64,000 bases of DNA from Cellulomonas edaphi (GCF_030362815.1 NZ_JAUCGR010000002.1:744001-808000); one strand, 5' to 3'; shown: positions 34,832-44,460, counted from the stretch's first letter. The notes: a model not told the origin generated them from the sequence alone. Numbers and translations are program-made.

Positions 34832-35584
34832 TCAGTGCGCACCCCGCTCGCGGGCAGCCGCGACGGCCTGCACCACCCCGGCGGACCACGGCTCGCCGTG
34901 CCCGGGCAGCAGCGTCGTCGCCCCGGTGTCCGTCAGAGCGTCGAGGGAGGCGAGCGCCTGCGCGCTGTCGGCGGTCGCCGCACCGGCGACGATCTGCGGC
35001 CCTCGCAGGCCGGTGTACGGGTCGAGCGTCACGAGCGCGTCGCCGCTGAGCACGACGTCGCGCTCGGGCAGGTGCAGCGCGCAGTGGCCGAAGGTGTGGC
35101 CCGGCGTGAAGACGACCCGCGGCGAGCCGGCGACGGCCACGGTCTCCCCCGTGGGCAGGTCCAGGAGGCCCCGCACGCCCGGGACGCGCCACGCCCCGGC
35201 GCGGGCCATCGCCGCGAGGATGGGCAGCGCCCGAGGGTGCCGCACGGGGTAGGCCGCGCGCGGTCGCTCGTGCGCGTAGCGGTACGGGTGCGCCGCCAGG
35301 TAGTGCTCGCGGGGGTGGGCCCACACCGGCACGCCGAGCTGCCGCTGCGCCCGGGCTGCGAAGCCGGTGTGGTCGAAATGGGCATGCGTGAGGACGAGCC
35401 CCTGGACCGAGCCAGGACGCATCCCGATCTCGCGCAGCGACCGACCGACCACGTCCCACGTCTCCGGATGGCCCGCGTCGACGATCAGGACGTCCGAGCC
35501 CTCCACCACCAGGTACAGGTTGACGTGGGCGTGCTCGATGCGGAACACCCGATCGGCGACCTCGCTGACTGCGCTCCGTCCCAT
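34832..35584 (-). CDS. MBL-fold metallohydrolase
   Basis: This is 250 residues from the ATG at 35584, which follows AGAGG by 9 bases; an in-frame upstream start 54 bases away is weaker. The di-metal site THAHFDH and later ligands TPGHTFGHC (His), SGDALV (Asp) and LLPGHGEPW (His) are complete. This is a glyoxalase II/lactonase-like hydrolase. Substrate unknown. The amino-acid permease is divergently transcribed 140 bp upstream. Confidence 0.9.
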   Translation of the reverse strand: MGRSAVSEVADRVFRIEHAHVNLYLVVEGSDVLIVDAGHPETWDVVGRSLREIGMRPGSVQGLVLTHAHFDHTGFAARAQRQLGVPVWAHPREHYLAAHPYRYAHERPRAAYPVRHPRALPILAAMARAGAWRVPGVRGLLDLPTGETVAVAGSPRVVFTPGHTFGHCALHLPERDVVLSGDALVTLDPYTGLRGPQIVAGAATADSAQALASLDALTDTGATTLLPGHGEPWSAGVVQAVAAARERGAH

Positions 35585-35724
35585 GGACGGCACCTCTTCT
35601 CCTGCCGGGCTCCCCGCGCGGCTCGAGGTACGTCCCACGGTAGGTCGCGGGGCGCCCGCTGCAAGTCGACGGCGGCCGCCAGCCTCGGCGTGCGCGGCTC
35701 GAGACCCCGGCTGATACTCGGCCG

Positions 35725-37053
35725 ATGACTTCTGCCACCGCGACCGACGAGCAGCCCACGCGGCTGGCGCGCACCGTCACCGGCCCGCTCCTGTTCCTCT
35801 TCATCCTCGGCGACGTCCTGGGTGCCGGCGTCTATGCGCTCGTCGGCGAGCTGTCGGCAGAAGCCGGCGGCATGATCTGGGTCCCGCTGGTGGTCGCGCT
35901 CGGCATGGCCCTGCTCACCGCGGCCTCCTACGCCGAGCTGGTGACGAAGTACCCGCGAGCCGGCGGGTCGGCCGTCTACGCGCAGCGCGCGTTCGGCAGG
36001 CCGGTGGTCTCCTTCCTCGTCGGGTTCTGCATGCTCGCTGCGGGCGTGACGTCGGCCGCCGGGCTCGCGCTGGCCTTCTCGGGCGACTACCTCGGCGAGT
36101 TCCTGGACGTCCCGGCCGTCCCGACGGCGCTGGTGTTCCTGCTCCTGGTCGCGGCCCTCAACGCGCGCGGGATCAAGGAGTCGCTGCGCGCCAACGTCGG
36201 CATGACGGCCATCGAGCTGAGCGGGCTGCTGCTGGTCGTCGTGCTGGGTGCGGTGGTGCTGGGCCGCGGCGACGGCGACCTCACCCGGCTGACGCAGCTC
36301 CCGGAGGGCACCGCGCTCGCGACGGCGACGCTCGGCGGCGCGCTGATCGCGTTCTACTCGTTCGTCGGGTTCGAGACCTCGGCCAACCTCGCGGAGGAGG
36401 TCCGCGACGTGCGCCGCGTCTACCCGCGCGCCCTGTTCGGGGCGCTGCTGACCGCGGGCGTCGTCTACCTGCTGATTGGCCTGGTGGCACCGGCCGTCGT
36501 CGCGCTCCCGGAGCTGCAGTCGTCGAGCGGGCCGCTGCTGGAGGTCGTCGACGCGGCCGGCGGCGTCCCGCTGAAGCTGTTCGCGTTCGTCGCCCTCGTC
36601 GCCGTCGCCAACGGCGCGCTGCTGACCATGATCATGGCCAGCCGGCTCGCGTACGGCATGGCTGAGGAGGGCCTGCTCCCCGGCGTCTTCGCGCGCGTGC
36701 TGCCCAACCGGCGTACGCCCGTCGTCGCCATCGTGGTCACGACGGTCGTCGCGATGGTCCTGACCACCACCGGCTCGCTCGTCGACCTCGCGTCCACGGT
36801 GGTGCTCCTGCTCCTGTTCGTGTTCCTCAGCACCAACGTGGCGGTCCTCGTGCTGCGCCGCGACCGCGTGGAGCACTCGCACTTCAAGGCGTGGACCTGG
36901 GTGCCCGTGCTCGCTGCGGCGACGTGCGTGGGCCTGCTGACCCAGCAGGAGCTCAAGCACTGGCTGCTCGCGGGCGCCCTGCTGGCGGTCGGCCTGCTGC
37001 TCTACCTGCTGGCCCGCCGATCCACCCGCACCGCCCACCCTGTCGACGCCTGA
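35725..37053 (+). CDS. APC-family amino acid permease
   Basis: This is 442 residues with about twelve membrane helices. The first helix carries the unwound substrate motif GDVLGAGVYALVG, the counterpart of GSGI(F) in APC transporters. Other family segments are AASYAELVTKYPRAGGSAVYAQRAFG and FIAFYSFVGFETSANLAEEV-type text near residue 210. It imports or exchanges an amino acid or amine in the cytoplasmic membrane; specificity is not readable. Confidence 0.92.
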   Translation: MTSATATDEQPTRLARTVTGPLLFLFILGDVLGAGVYALVGELSAEAGGMIWVPLVVALGMALLTAASYAELVTKYPRAGGSAVYAQRAFGRPVVSFLVGFCMLAAGVTSAAGLALAFSGDYLGEFLDVPAVPTALVFLLLVAALNARGIKESLRANVGMTAIELSGLLLVVVLGAVVLGRGDGDLTRLTQLPEGTALATATLGGALIAFYSFVGFETSANLAEEVRDVRRVYPRALFGALLTAGVVYLLIGLVAPAVVALPELQSSSGPLLEVVDAAGGVPLKLFAFVALVAVANGALLTMIMASRLAYGMAEEGLLPGVFARVLPNRRTPVVAIVVTTVVAMVLTTTGSLVDLASTVVLLLLFVFLSTNVAVLVLRRDRVEHSHFKAWTWVPVLAAATCVGLLTQQELKHWLLAGALLAVGLLLYLLARRSTRTAHPVDA

Positions 37054-37068
37054 GCGGCAGCCGCGGCG

Positions 37069-38460
37069 TCAGCCGATCAGCGGGCGCCCCTCCGGGCGCC
37101 GGTAGAGCCGCTGCCTCTGCCGCAGCACCAGCGCCGAGGCGAAGGTCACCGGTCCGAGGCGACCGGCGAACATGAGCACCACGAGGACGAGCTGCTGCCA
37201 GGGCTCCAGATCGGCGGTGATGCCCGTGGTCAGGCCGACCGTCGCGAACGCGGAGACGTTCTCGTACAGGATCTGGTCGAGCGAGAACGGGCTCGTCATC
37301 GCGATGACCAGCGTCGAGGCGACGACGGCCGCGACGCTGAGCAGCGCGACCGAGAGCGCCTGGCGGATCGTCGCCGGCGACAGCCGGCGGTCGAACAGCT
37401 CGGCGTCCGGGTCGCCGCGCAGCTCCGCGACGATGACCAGCAGCAGCACGGCGAAGGTGCCGACCTTGATGCCGCCGGCGGTGCCGGCGCTCCCGCCGCC
37501 GATAAACATGAGCATGTCCACGCCCAGCAGCGTGCCCGTGTTCATCTCGCCCGGGTTGACGCTGTTGAAGCCTGCGGTGCGCGGCATGACGGCTTGGAAG
37601 AAGCCGGCCAGCGTCCGCCCGGCCGGGTCCAGCGCGCCGAGGGTGCCCGGGTTGCTCCACTCGGCGACCGTCACGAACACGGTCCCGCCGACGATCAGCA
37701 CGGCCGTCATGAGCAGCGTGAGGCGCGTGTGGATGCTCCAGCGCGAGGGCCGGCGGTGCTGCTTGACGAGCTCGAGGATGACCGGGAACCCGATGCCGCC
37801 GAGGATCACCGCGAGCGCGATCGGCAGGCAGATCCACGGGTCGGTGGCGAAGCTGATCAGGTTGTCGCTGAACAGCGCGAACCCGGCGTTGTTGAACGCC
37901 GAGACCGCGTGGAAGACCCCCAGCCACAGGCTGTGGGACCAGCTGTTGTCGTAGCCGATCGCGAATCGCAGGGTGAGGATCGCGGCGGTGACCGCCTCGA
38001 CCGTGAGGCTGACGACGGCGACGCCGCGCAGCACGGCACGCACGTCCCCCAGTGCCCCGCTCCGCGTCTCCCGGGCCGCCAGCACGCGCGAGCCGAGCCT
38101 GAGCCGGCGCGAGATCAGCAGACCGAGCAGCGACGCCAGGGTCATGACCCCGAAGCCCCCCACCTGGACGAGCAGGAGGATGACGACCTGACCGAACGGC
38201 GACCAGTACGTGGGCGTGTCCACGATGGTCAGGCCCGTCACGCACAGGGCCGAGGTCGCCGTGAACAGGGCGTCGAGAGCGGACGCACCGCCCGGACCCG
38301 AGCGGGACGCCGGCAGCATGAGCAGGAGCGTGCCGACGCCCACCCCGGCGGCGAAGCCCGCCACGATGACCTGCAGCGGTCGCACCGCGCCGCGCCGGAA
38401 CCCACGGACGCCCCGCTGCGCCGCGCGGCGCGGCAGAGTCCTCAAGGTGCGACTGGCCAT
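37069..38460 (-). CDS. TrkH/KtrB-type potassium channel-transporter subunit
   Basis: This is 463 residues from the ATG at 38460 (GAGGT 9 bases before). The four pore loops of the TrkH/KtrB/HKT family are visible: ATSALCVTGLT, SAFNNAGFAL, MPRTAGFNSV and SAFATVGLTTG, each with the selectivity-filter Gly. Membrane-helix-loop-helix repeats span the protein. It moves K+ (perhaps Na+) with a TrkA/KtrA gating subunit. That subunit gene is not next to it in this window. The C-terminus is short and basic. Confidence 0.93.
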   Translation of the reverse strand: MASRTLRTLPRRAAQRGVRGFRRGAVRPLQVIVAGFAAGVGVGTLLLMLPASRSGPGGASALDALFTATSALCVTGLTIVDTPTYWSPFGQVVILLLVQVGGFGVMTLASLLGLLISRRLRLGSRVLAARETRSGALGDVRAVLRGVAVVSLTVEAVTAAILTLRFAIGYDNSWSHSLWLGVFHAVSAFNNAGFALFSDNLISFATDPWICLPIALAVILGGIGFPVILELVKQHRRPSRWSIHTRLTLLMTAVLIVGGTVFVTVAEWSNPGTLGALDPAGRTLAGFFQAVMPRTAGFNSVNPGEMNTGTLLGVDMLMFIGGGSAGTAGGIKVGTFAVLLLVIVAELRGDPDAELFDRRLSPATIRQALSVALLSVAAVVASTLVIAMTSPFSLDQILYENVSAFATVGLTTGITADLEPWQQLVLVVLMFAGRLGPVTFASALVLRQRQRLYRRPEGRPLIG

Positions 38461-38736
38461 GGCGGTCCACCTCAGGCGTAGGACGCGGGCCGGTGACCCG
38501 CGGAGCCGACACCAGCGCCAGCACCAGGTCAGAGCGTACGAAACGGATGCCTCGGACGCCCGCACCGGCCCGCCGGTGCGGGCGACCCGCGGTGCGATCG
38601 TGGACGAGGCGTCCTGGTCCCGCCAGGGGCGGGCGCAGCCGCACGGGCGTAGTGTCGTGAGGGCGGCGCGGCGCGGCGAACGGGTTGAGCTCCAGCCGGA
38701 ACTTCCGCCGGTGGCCGTGCGCGGCGAGGAGGACCC

Positions 38737-39732
38737 GTGCCCCTGCAGGACGTATCTGTTGTCGGCCACTACCTCTACCGCTACGGCGATGACTCCTGGT
38801 GGTGGTCCGACGGCATGCGAGCGGCATATGGCGGCGAGCTCTCCGAGGACGCCGAACTGGACCAGATGATGCGCCACGTCCACGAGGACGAGCGCACTGG
38901 CCTGCTCGAGGCGATGGCGCGCTGCACCCGTGACGGGACCCCGTTCGGCCTGACGCACCGCGCCGTCGATGTGAACGGGAACGACCGCTCCCTCATGCTC
39001 ACCGGCGACCGGGGGCGCAACAGCGCAGGTCGAGAGATCCGCGGAATGGCCCTCGACCTGGAGCCGGCGGTCGACGCTGCCGTGCGGTACGCCGCGTCGC
39101 TGGAGCTCAGCACGGCGCTCGCGTCCCACGCGGTCATCGACCAGGCGAAGGGCGTCTTCATGCTGCTCTACGGCGTGGACGAGGATGGTGCGTTCGACCT
39201 GCTGCGCTGGAGCTCGATGCGCGTCAACGTCAAGCTCCTCACGATCGCCCACCGGATCCTGGTGCTCGCCCGGAACCTGCCCGGCATGGCGGCACGCGAC
39301 CGGGACCACTTCGCCTCGCTGATCGGGTCCCCGCCGGACGCGCTCCCTGCCCCGCGCCGTACGTCCGGCCGCGCCCGCGTCAGCATCAGCGTGCTCGACG
39401 GATATGTCCCCGCCGTCGCCGTGCGCGGCAGGGCGGACCTTCGAGCCGCCAAGGAGGTGTCGGATGCCGCCCGTGAGGTGTGGCCGCACGCCGCCGCGAG
39501 CCGCGCGTTGCGCATCGACCTCGAGCACGCGACCCGGATCGGGCCGACCATGGTCGAGATCCTGGGCGCGCTGGGCCGTCACGCCGCACGGGACGGGGTC
39601 GCCGTGAGCGTGCAGCAGCCCGCCGACCGTGCTGGCGAGCCGCGCCGTGCGCCTGGCACGACGGAGGCGGACGGCATCTCAACGAGGAGCGCGGGGGCCC
39701 GGGAGCAGCTTCGACATCGACGGCCGAGGTGA
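38737..39732 (+). CDS. PAS-ANTAR-STAS signalling protein
   Basis: This is 331 residues from a GTG preceded by GAGGAGG. Residues ~5-110 form a PAS_3-like sensor (WWWSDGMRAAYGG, MMRHVHEDERTGLLEAM). Residues ~125-195 form an ANTAR RNA-binding domain (SHAVIDQAKGVFMLLYGVDEDGAFDLLRW), the helix bundle that binds paired hexaloop hairpins and blocks terminators. Residues ~215-310 resemble a STAS domain (VAVRGRADLRAAKEVSDAA, LRIDLEHATRIGPTMVEILG). PAS-ANTAR pairs are common in Actinobacteria; a third STAS-like domain is unusual. It is followed 5 bp later by a hypothetical gene. Target RNAs were not identified. Confidence 0.85.
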   Translation: MPLQDVSVVGHYLYRYGDDSWWWSDGMRAAYGGELSEDAELDQMMRHVHEDERTGLLEAMARCTRDGTPFGLTHRAVDVNGNDRSLMLTGDRGRNSAGREIRGMALDLEPAVDAAVRYAASLELSTALASHAVIDQAKGVFMLLYGVDEDGAFDLLRWSSMRVNVKLLTIAHRILVLARNLPGMAARDRDHFASLIGSPPDALPAPRRTSGRARVSISVLDGYVPAVAVRGRADLRAAKEVSDAAREVWPHAAASRALRIDLEHATRIGPTMVEILGALGRHAARDGVAVSVQQPADRAGEPRRAPGTTEADGISTRSAGAREQLRHRRPR

Positions 39733-39737
39733 CCGCG

Positions 39738-40301
39738 ATGGAGTCGCGCCCGGACGACTCGGCTGCGGTACGGACGTTGCGCTTCGACGGCGGCTGGTTC
39801 ACGGTGGTGGGACGGCGCCTCGCCGGCGAGGTGACGACGGATCCCTGGCACGCCATCGCGCGCGGGCGTCGTACGGCCCAGCGGCTCGGCAGGCCGCACG
39901 TCATCGACCTCCCGGGCGAGACCGTCGTCGAGGACCCGGACCAGCTCGAGGCCGGTCCGGAGCCGCCGTGGGGCACTCCCGCGGGCGATCCCCACGCAGG
40001 CGAACGCGTGCGTTCCGCGGGCGAGCGGGCCGCACGAGCGCGGGCGCGACTGGCCGAGCTGCGGTCCGCGTCACCCACGGACCTCTCGACGGTCGACGCC
40101 GCGCTCGCCTCGGCGCGCGAGGCCCAGCGCCAGGCTGCCGCGGCGGGCGCCCGCTCCGCGGCGACGTACGAGCACTCCGCGCTCGCTCACGAGGCGGCCG
40201 CCGATGTGCACGAGCGGCTCGCCGCGTTCGGTGCCGAGCCCGCCCGGCACCGCGCGCGGGCGGACGAGCACGGCGAGCCGCCGAGGCGGACTGGCGGTTG
40301 A
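39738..40301 (+). CDS. Hypothetical protein, C-terminal helical region
   Basis: This is 187 residues from ATG 39738 (GAGGT 7 bases upstream). The first ~65 residues may form a small beta-rich domain (RTLRFDGGWFTVVGRRLAGE, then HVIDLPGETVVEDPDQ). The rest is an Ala/Arg/Glu-rich helical segment, likely a coiled coil (AGERAARARARLAEL, AREAQRQAAAAGARS). No family recognised. Five bases separate it from the PAS-ANTAR-STAS gene, so they probably share a transcript. Confidence 0.65.
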   Translation: MESRPDDSAAVRTLRFDGGWFTVVGRRLAGEVTTDPWHAIARGRRTAQRLGRPHVIDLPGETVVEDPDQLEAGPEPPWGTPAGDPHAGERVRSAGERAARARARLAELRSASPTDLSTVDAALASAREAQRQAAAAGARSAATYEHSALAHEAAADVHERLAAFGAEPARHRARADEHGEPPRRTGG

Positions 40302-40354
40302 GCCGGTCGCGCCTCGACGGCAAGCGCCACGAGCGACCGGGAGGCGGACGACGA

Positions 40355-40922
40355 ACGGCGAGGAGCTGACCAGTCCCTCGCAGCGGGCCGCGGGAGGCGA
40401 CCCAGTGCGGGACGAGCGGTCGACGGAGTACAGGAGACCGAGCACCGCGATGGACTGCTCGAGTGGCGCACGGCCGTCGAGCATCCCGGGCAGCTGGCTG
40501 TTGACCGTCTGCGCGGCGCGCTGGGCCACCTCGGCGGACAGGTCGACGACCACCCCGTCCACGTCGTGCGCGTCGTCCCCCGTCGGTGCCACGGGTAGCC
40601 CGGCGATCATGACGACGCGGTTCGCCCCGACCAGATTCCTGACCGAGTGGACCTGCGCGAACGGCCGCCCCTGCGACGAGCACGCCTCCACGGCCGTCGT
40701 CAGGGCGTCCCGCTCGTCCGCCCGCACGTGCCTCATCAGGGCGTCGAGGGTGGGAGGCACGTCCCCCGGGGACATGCCCATGACGTGGTAGAGCTCGTCC
40801 GACCACCACGGGCGTGCCGCTCCCGCGGGCAGGTAGAACTGGGCTGTTGCCGTCGACTCCATAGGCGCCCCGACGTCGGTGGCGGCAGTCGCCCGCTGCT
40901 GGAGCGACGCATCGATACCCAC
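40355..40922 (-). pseudogene. Truncated PAS-ANTAR paralogue
   Basis: The minus frame from the GTG at 40922 (or ATG at 40862) gives a PAS-like region close to the gene at 38737: WWSDELYHVMGM, LMRHVRADERDALTTAVEACSSQG, and later LEQSIAVLGLLYSVD, the first helix of ANTAR. After LLYSVD the ANTAR helices that bind RNA are replaced by low-complexity Arg/Pro/Ser residues that run into the convergent gene. The open frame continues to 40071, but that part is antisense to 39738-40301. I read it as a decayed or truncated copy. The similar PAS suggests local duplication. Confidence 0.6.
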
Positions 40923-41076
40923 CGATCGTAGGCACGCGCGCCCCTGTGGGCACCCCGGACGGCAGCCCCCGCGACGGCGACGGGTCAGGCGGGTCCCTGG
41001 TCCGGGCGCTCGCCCGCGACTATCGTGAGAACGGGTCGAGCTCGGGCCGACTCACCGTCCGCATAGGTGGTGTGCC

Positions 41077-41364
41077 ATGACCGACCGCCCTCAGGTGCTC
41101 GTCCGCATCTCGCCGGCGGGCACCGGCGAGATCCACATCGTCGGCGCGCTGGAGCCCGACTGCCTGCCGGACTTCATGGCCGTCGTCCGGCGCGCGCAGG
41201 AGCTCGTCGGCACGCTGATCGTCGACGTGACGGACGCGGAGGTCTCCCCCATCGCGCTCGTGCTGCTGCGCGAGCTGGCGCACGGCGACGTCCGCGATTG
41301 CGGGCCGTTCGCGGTGCGGGCCGGGTCGAGCGACCGTCGGCAGGGGCTCGCGCTGTCGTCGTGA
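41077..41364 (+). CDS. Small STAS-like protein
   Basis: This is 95 residues. It alternates strands and helices like an anti-anti-sigma/STAS domain (VLVRISPAGTGEIHIVGALEP, AQELVGTLIVDVTDAEVSPIALVLLREL). The usual phosphorylatable Ser/Thr position reads DAEVSPIA. It may be the stand-alone partner of the STAS-like domain at 38737-39732. It is too short for a confident family call. Confidence 0.55.
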   Translation: MTDRPQVLVRISPAGTGEIHIVGALEPDCLPDFMAVVRRAQELVGTLIVDVTDAEVSPIALVLLRELAHGDVRDCGPFAVRAGSSDRRQGLALSS

Positions 41365-41710
41365 GAGCACGGCGAATCCGCCCTCCGTCGGTTCTCGGAT
41401 ACTGGACGGATTTGGTCCGCGATTGGACATTCCCGCCGTCGTCTCACAGGCTGAACGCGTGATCAGTCGCGAGGCCCGCATGGTGGGACGCCAGGGCCGA
41501 ATGCCCGGCGCCGGCCAGGCCTGCGCCGCACCGCGCCGCTCCTGTCGCCGCGAGGCCTGAACCCGGCCTCCTGCCACGCGCGACTCACCGCGCCCAGCAG
41601 ATCTCGCCCATGCCGCGCGACCGCGGCATCCCCCTCGGCACCGATGCCGCCCCGATGTGTCCCGCGGGCTCGGCGTCGCCGTCTCGCATGTCCACCTGAA
41701 GGAGTACGCC
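41365..41710 (+). other. 346-bp non-coding leader before metQNI with a hairpin
   Basis: No credible gene is present. A perfect hairpin, ATGCCGCG (41610-41617), loop CGAC, CGCGGCAT (41622-41629), lies 80 bp before metQ. I looked for SAM-I and SAM-IV riboswitch cores (such as GGCAACCCTCC, present at 48.65 kb) and did not find them. The leader is long enough for an unrecognised RNA control element. Confidence 0.4.
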
Positions 41711-42625
41711 ATGTTCCGCACCCGTAGGACGACCCGACGCCTGACTGGCGCCCTCGTCGCCGGCACGCTCGCGCTCGCGCTCGCCGCGTGCTCGTCGAGC
41801 GACGGCGATGCCGCGAAGGGGTCGGAGGCCAACCCGGTCCAGATCGGCGTCGTCGGCGCGAGCGGCGACCAGTGGAAGGTCTTCACGCAGCTCGCGGAGA
41901 AGCAGGACATCCACGTCAAGCTCGTCGACTTCACCGACTACCAGCAGCCGAACCCGGCGACCACGTCCGGCGAGCTGGACCTCAACCAGTTCCAGCACAT
42001 CCTGTTCCTCGCGGACTACGACAAGAACGCGGGCGCCGACTTGGTGCCGATCGGCTCGACCGCGATCTACCCGCTCGCCCTGTACTCCAAGAAGTACACG
42101 TCGCTCGACGAGATCCCGGCCGGGGCCCAGATCGCCATCCCCAACGACGGGACCAACCAGGCCCGCGCCCTCGGGGTCCTCGCCAGCGCGAAGCTCATCA
42201 CGCTCAAGGCGGGCACGCCGTCGCTCTCGGCCGCGCCCGCGGACGTCGACACGAGCGCGTCGAAGGTCAAGGTCGTCCCGGTCGCAGCTGACCAGACCGG
42301 CCGGTCGCTCGACGACTCGTCGGTCGCCGGCGCGGTCATCAACAACGACTACGTCGCCGACATCGGCCTCGACCCGACCAAGACGCTGGCCCAGGACGAC
42401 CCGTCGAGCGACGCCGCGCGCCCGTACATCAACATCTGGGCGACGCGGGCGAAGGACAAGGACAACGCGACCTACGTCAAGCTCGTCAAGATCGCGCAGG
42501 AGGCCGAGGTCGAGGACGCGCTCAAGAAGAACTCCGGGGGCACCGCCGTCATCGTCCACGAGACCCCGGCGAAGCTGCAGACGTACCTCACGGACGTCCA
42601 GGACCAGCTCGCGGCGAACGGCTGA
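41711..42625 (+). CDS. metQ: MetQ/NlpA-type substrate-binding lipoprotein
   Basis: This is 304 residues from ATG 41711 (AAGGAG 7 bases before). The lipobox ALAAC places the lipidated Cys at residue 27. The NlpA-type fold shows IGVVGASGDQWKVF, VDFTDYQQPNPA, LDLNQFQHILFLADY, IPNDGTNQARAL and VINNDYVADIGLDPTKTL. It is the binding protein of a methionine-type importer, with MetN and MetI genes directly downstream. Compared with classic MetQ the N-terminal substrate strand lacks the usual HA.IL..V motif, so a methionine derivative or another thioether is possible. Confidence 0.9.
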   Translation: MFRTRRTTRRLTGALVAGTLALALAACSSSDGDAAKGSEANPVQIGVVGASGDQWKVFTQLAEKQDIHVKLVDFTDYQQPNPATTSGELDLNQFQHILFLADYDKNAGADLVPIGSTAIYPLALYSKKYTSLDEIPAGAQIAIPNDGTNQARALGVLASAKLITLKAGTPSLSAAPADVDTSASKVKVVPVAADQTGRSLDDSSVAGAVINNDYVADIGLDPTKTLAQDDPSSDAARPYINIWATRAKDKDNATYVKLVKIAQEAEVEDALKKNSGGTAVIVHETPAKLQTYLTDVQDQLAANG

Positions 42626-42656
42626 CGCGGGTGAGGCGGACGAGGGAGCGGGCAGC

Positions 42657-43757
42657 GTGACGGTCGAGCCGATCATCACGTTCCGTGGCGTGACGAAGAT
42701 CTTCGCCACCGGCAAGGACCAGCTGCGCGCCGTGGACGACGTCGACCTCGACGTCCGGCGCGGCGAGATCTTCGGGGTCGTCGGGTACTCGGGCGCCGGC
42801 AAGTCCACCCTCGTCCGCCTCATCAACATGCTCGAGCGCGTCGACGCCGGCACGATCGACGTCGACGGGCGCCGGGTCACCGATCTCGACGAACGTGGCC
42901 TGCGGGCCCTCCGCGCCGACATCGGCATGATCTTCCAGCAGTTCAACCTGTTCGGCGGCCGGACGGTCGCGCGCAACGTCGAGTACCCGCTGCGCCTGGC
43001 CAAGGTCCCCAAGGCGCAGCGGCGCGCGCGCGTCGCCGAGCTGCTCGAGTTCGTCGGGCTGTCCGACAAGGCCCGCCGCTACCCCGCTCAGCTGTCCGGC
43101 GGCCAGAAGCAGCGCGTGGGGATCGCCCGCGCGCTGGCGACCTCGCCGAACATCCTCCTGGCCGACGAGGCGACGAGCGCACTCGACCCCGAGACCACGC
43201 GCGACGTGCTCAACCTGCTGCGCCGGATCAACCGCGAGCTCGGCGTGACCATCGTGCTCATCACGCACGAGATGAGCGTCGTGCAGTACGTCTGCCACCG
43301 GGTGGCGGTCATGGAGCGCGGCAAGGTCGTCGAGCACGGCGACGTGTACACGGTCTTCGCGAACCCGCGCGAGACCGCCACGCGACGCTTCATCCAGACC
43401 GCACTCAACTACCGCCCCTCCCCCGAGATCGTCGCCCGCGTGCGCGAGCGCCACCCCGGCCGGCTCGTCGTCGCCTCGCTCGCCGACACCGGCGCGGGGC
43501 TCGACGTCAGCGCCCTGACCTCGGGCCTGGATGCGTCGGCATCGGTGGTGTTCGGCGGCGTGACCCAGGTGGCCGACCGCCCGTTCGGCAGCCTGACCCT
43601 CGAGGTCGCCGGGGCACCAGCCGACGTCGACGAGGTCGTGGCGCGCCTGGGGCGGGTCGCCGGAGCCGTCGTCGACCTGGGCACGGCCGCGAACCCGCTG
43701 CCCGACGTGCGCTGGGTGGAACCGCGCGACTCCGAGGACGAGGTGGCGACGCGGTGA
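42657..43757 (+). CDS. metN: MetN-type ABC transporter ATPase with NIL domain
   Basis: This is 366 residues from GTG 42657 (GGGAG 8 bases before). The nucleotide-binding domain has Walker A GYSGAGKST, Q-loop QQFNLFGGRTV, signature LSGGQKQR, Walker B ILLADEATSALD and switch His in LITHEMS. Residues ~265-350 are the C-terminal NIL regulatory domain found on MetN, which binds methionine and inhibits transport. The gene starts 31 bp after metQ and its stop overlaps the metI start (GTGA). Confidence 0.95.
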   Translation: MTVEPIITFRGVTKIFATGKDQLRAVDDVDLDVRRGEIFGVVGYSGAGKSTLVRLINMLERVDAGTIDVDGRRVTDLDERGLRALRADIGMIFQQFNLFGGRTVARNVEYPLRLAKVPKAQRRARVAELLEFVGLSDKARRYPAQLSGGQKQRVGIARALATSPNILLADEATSALDPETTRDVLNLLRRINRELGVTIVLITHEMSVVQYVCHRVAVMERGKVVEHGDVYTVFANPRETATRRFIQTALNYRPSPEIVARVRERHPGRLVVASLADTGAGLDVSALTSGLDASASVVFGGVTQVADRPFGSLTLEVAGAPADVDEVVARLGRVAGAVVDLGTAANPLPDVRWVEPRDSEDEVATR

Positions 43758-44431
43758 GACCCCTGACGAACGACTGGGACTGGGCGTACCACGGTCCCCT
43801 CCTCTGGACCGCCATCGGGCAGACGCTGCAGATGGTGCTCGTTACGCTGGTGATCGGCGGGCTCCTGGGCCTGGGCTACGGGCTCGCGCTGTATGCGACG
43901 CGACGCGGCGGGCTGTACGCCGCGGGCGGCGTCTACGCCGTGCTCAGCTTCGTGGTGAACCTCATCCGCCCGATCCCGTTCATCATCTTCATCACGGCCG
44001 CGCGCCCGCTGACGATCGCGGTGACGGGGACGTCGCTGGGTGTCCGCGCCGCGATCTTCCCGATGGTCATCGTGACGATCATGGCGACCGCACGGCTCGT
44101 CGAGCAGAACCTCGTCGCGGCGGACCCGGGCGTCATCGAGGCGGCGCGCGCCATGGGCGCGTCACGGTTCAACGCCCTCATCCACGTTCTCGTCCCCGAG
44201 GCGCTGGGGCCGCTGATCCTCGGCTACGCGTTCCTGTTCGTCGGCGTGCTCGACATGTCGGCGATGGCCGGCGCGATCGGCGCCGGCGGCCTCGGCTACT
44301 TCGCGATCTCCTACGGCTACGACCGCTACAACGACGTCGTCACCTGGGTTGCCGTGGGCGTCATCATCGTCATGGTCCAGATCGCCCAGCACCTGGGCAA
44401 CACCCTCGCGCGTCGCGTCCTGCACCGCTGA
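43754..44431 (+). CDS. metI: MetI-type ABC transporter permease
   Basis: This is 225 residues with five membrane helices. The EAA-like loop reads VIEAARAMGASRFNALIHVLVPEALGPLI, typical of MetI, and the GAGGLGYFAISYGYDRYN segment near the C-terminus is also characteristic. The GTG overlaps the metN stop. It completes the MetQ-MetN-MetI importer. Confidence 0.95.
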   Translation: MRPLTNDWDWAYHGPLLWTAIGQTLQMVLVTLVIGGLLGLGYGLALYATRRGGLYAAGGVYAVLSFVVNLIRPIPFIIFITAARPLTIAVTGTSLGVRAAIFPMVIVTIMATARLVEQNLVAADPGVIEAARAMGASRFNALIHVLVPEALGPLILGYAFLFVGVLDMSAMAGAIGAGGLGYFAISYGYDRYNDVVTWVAVGVIIVMVQIAQHLGNTLARRVLHR

Positions 44432-44460
44432 CGCCCGGGGTGCCGGGACTTCGGGGCGGC

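Noticed and set aside
40071..40354. Continuation of the truncated PAS-ANTAR frame
   Set aside because: Antisense to the hypothetical gene 39738-40301 and lacking ANTAR sequence.
41365..41710. SAM riboswitch before metQ
   Set aside because: No GGCAACCCTCC-type core or matching P1 pairs were found; only a simple hairpin.
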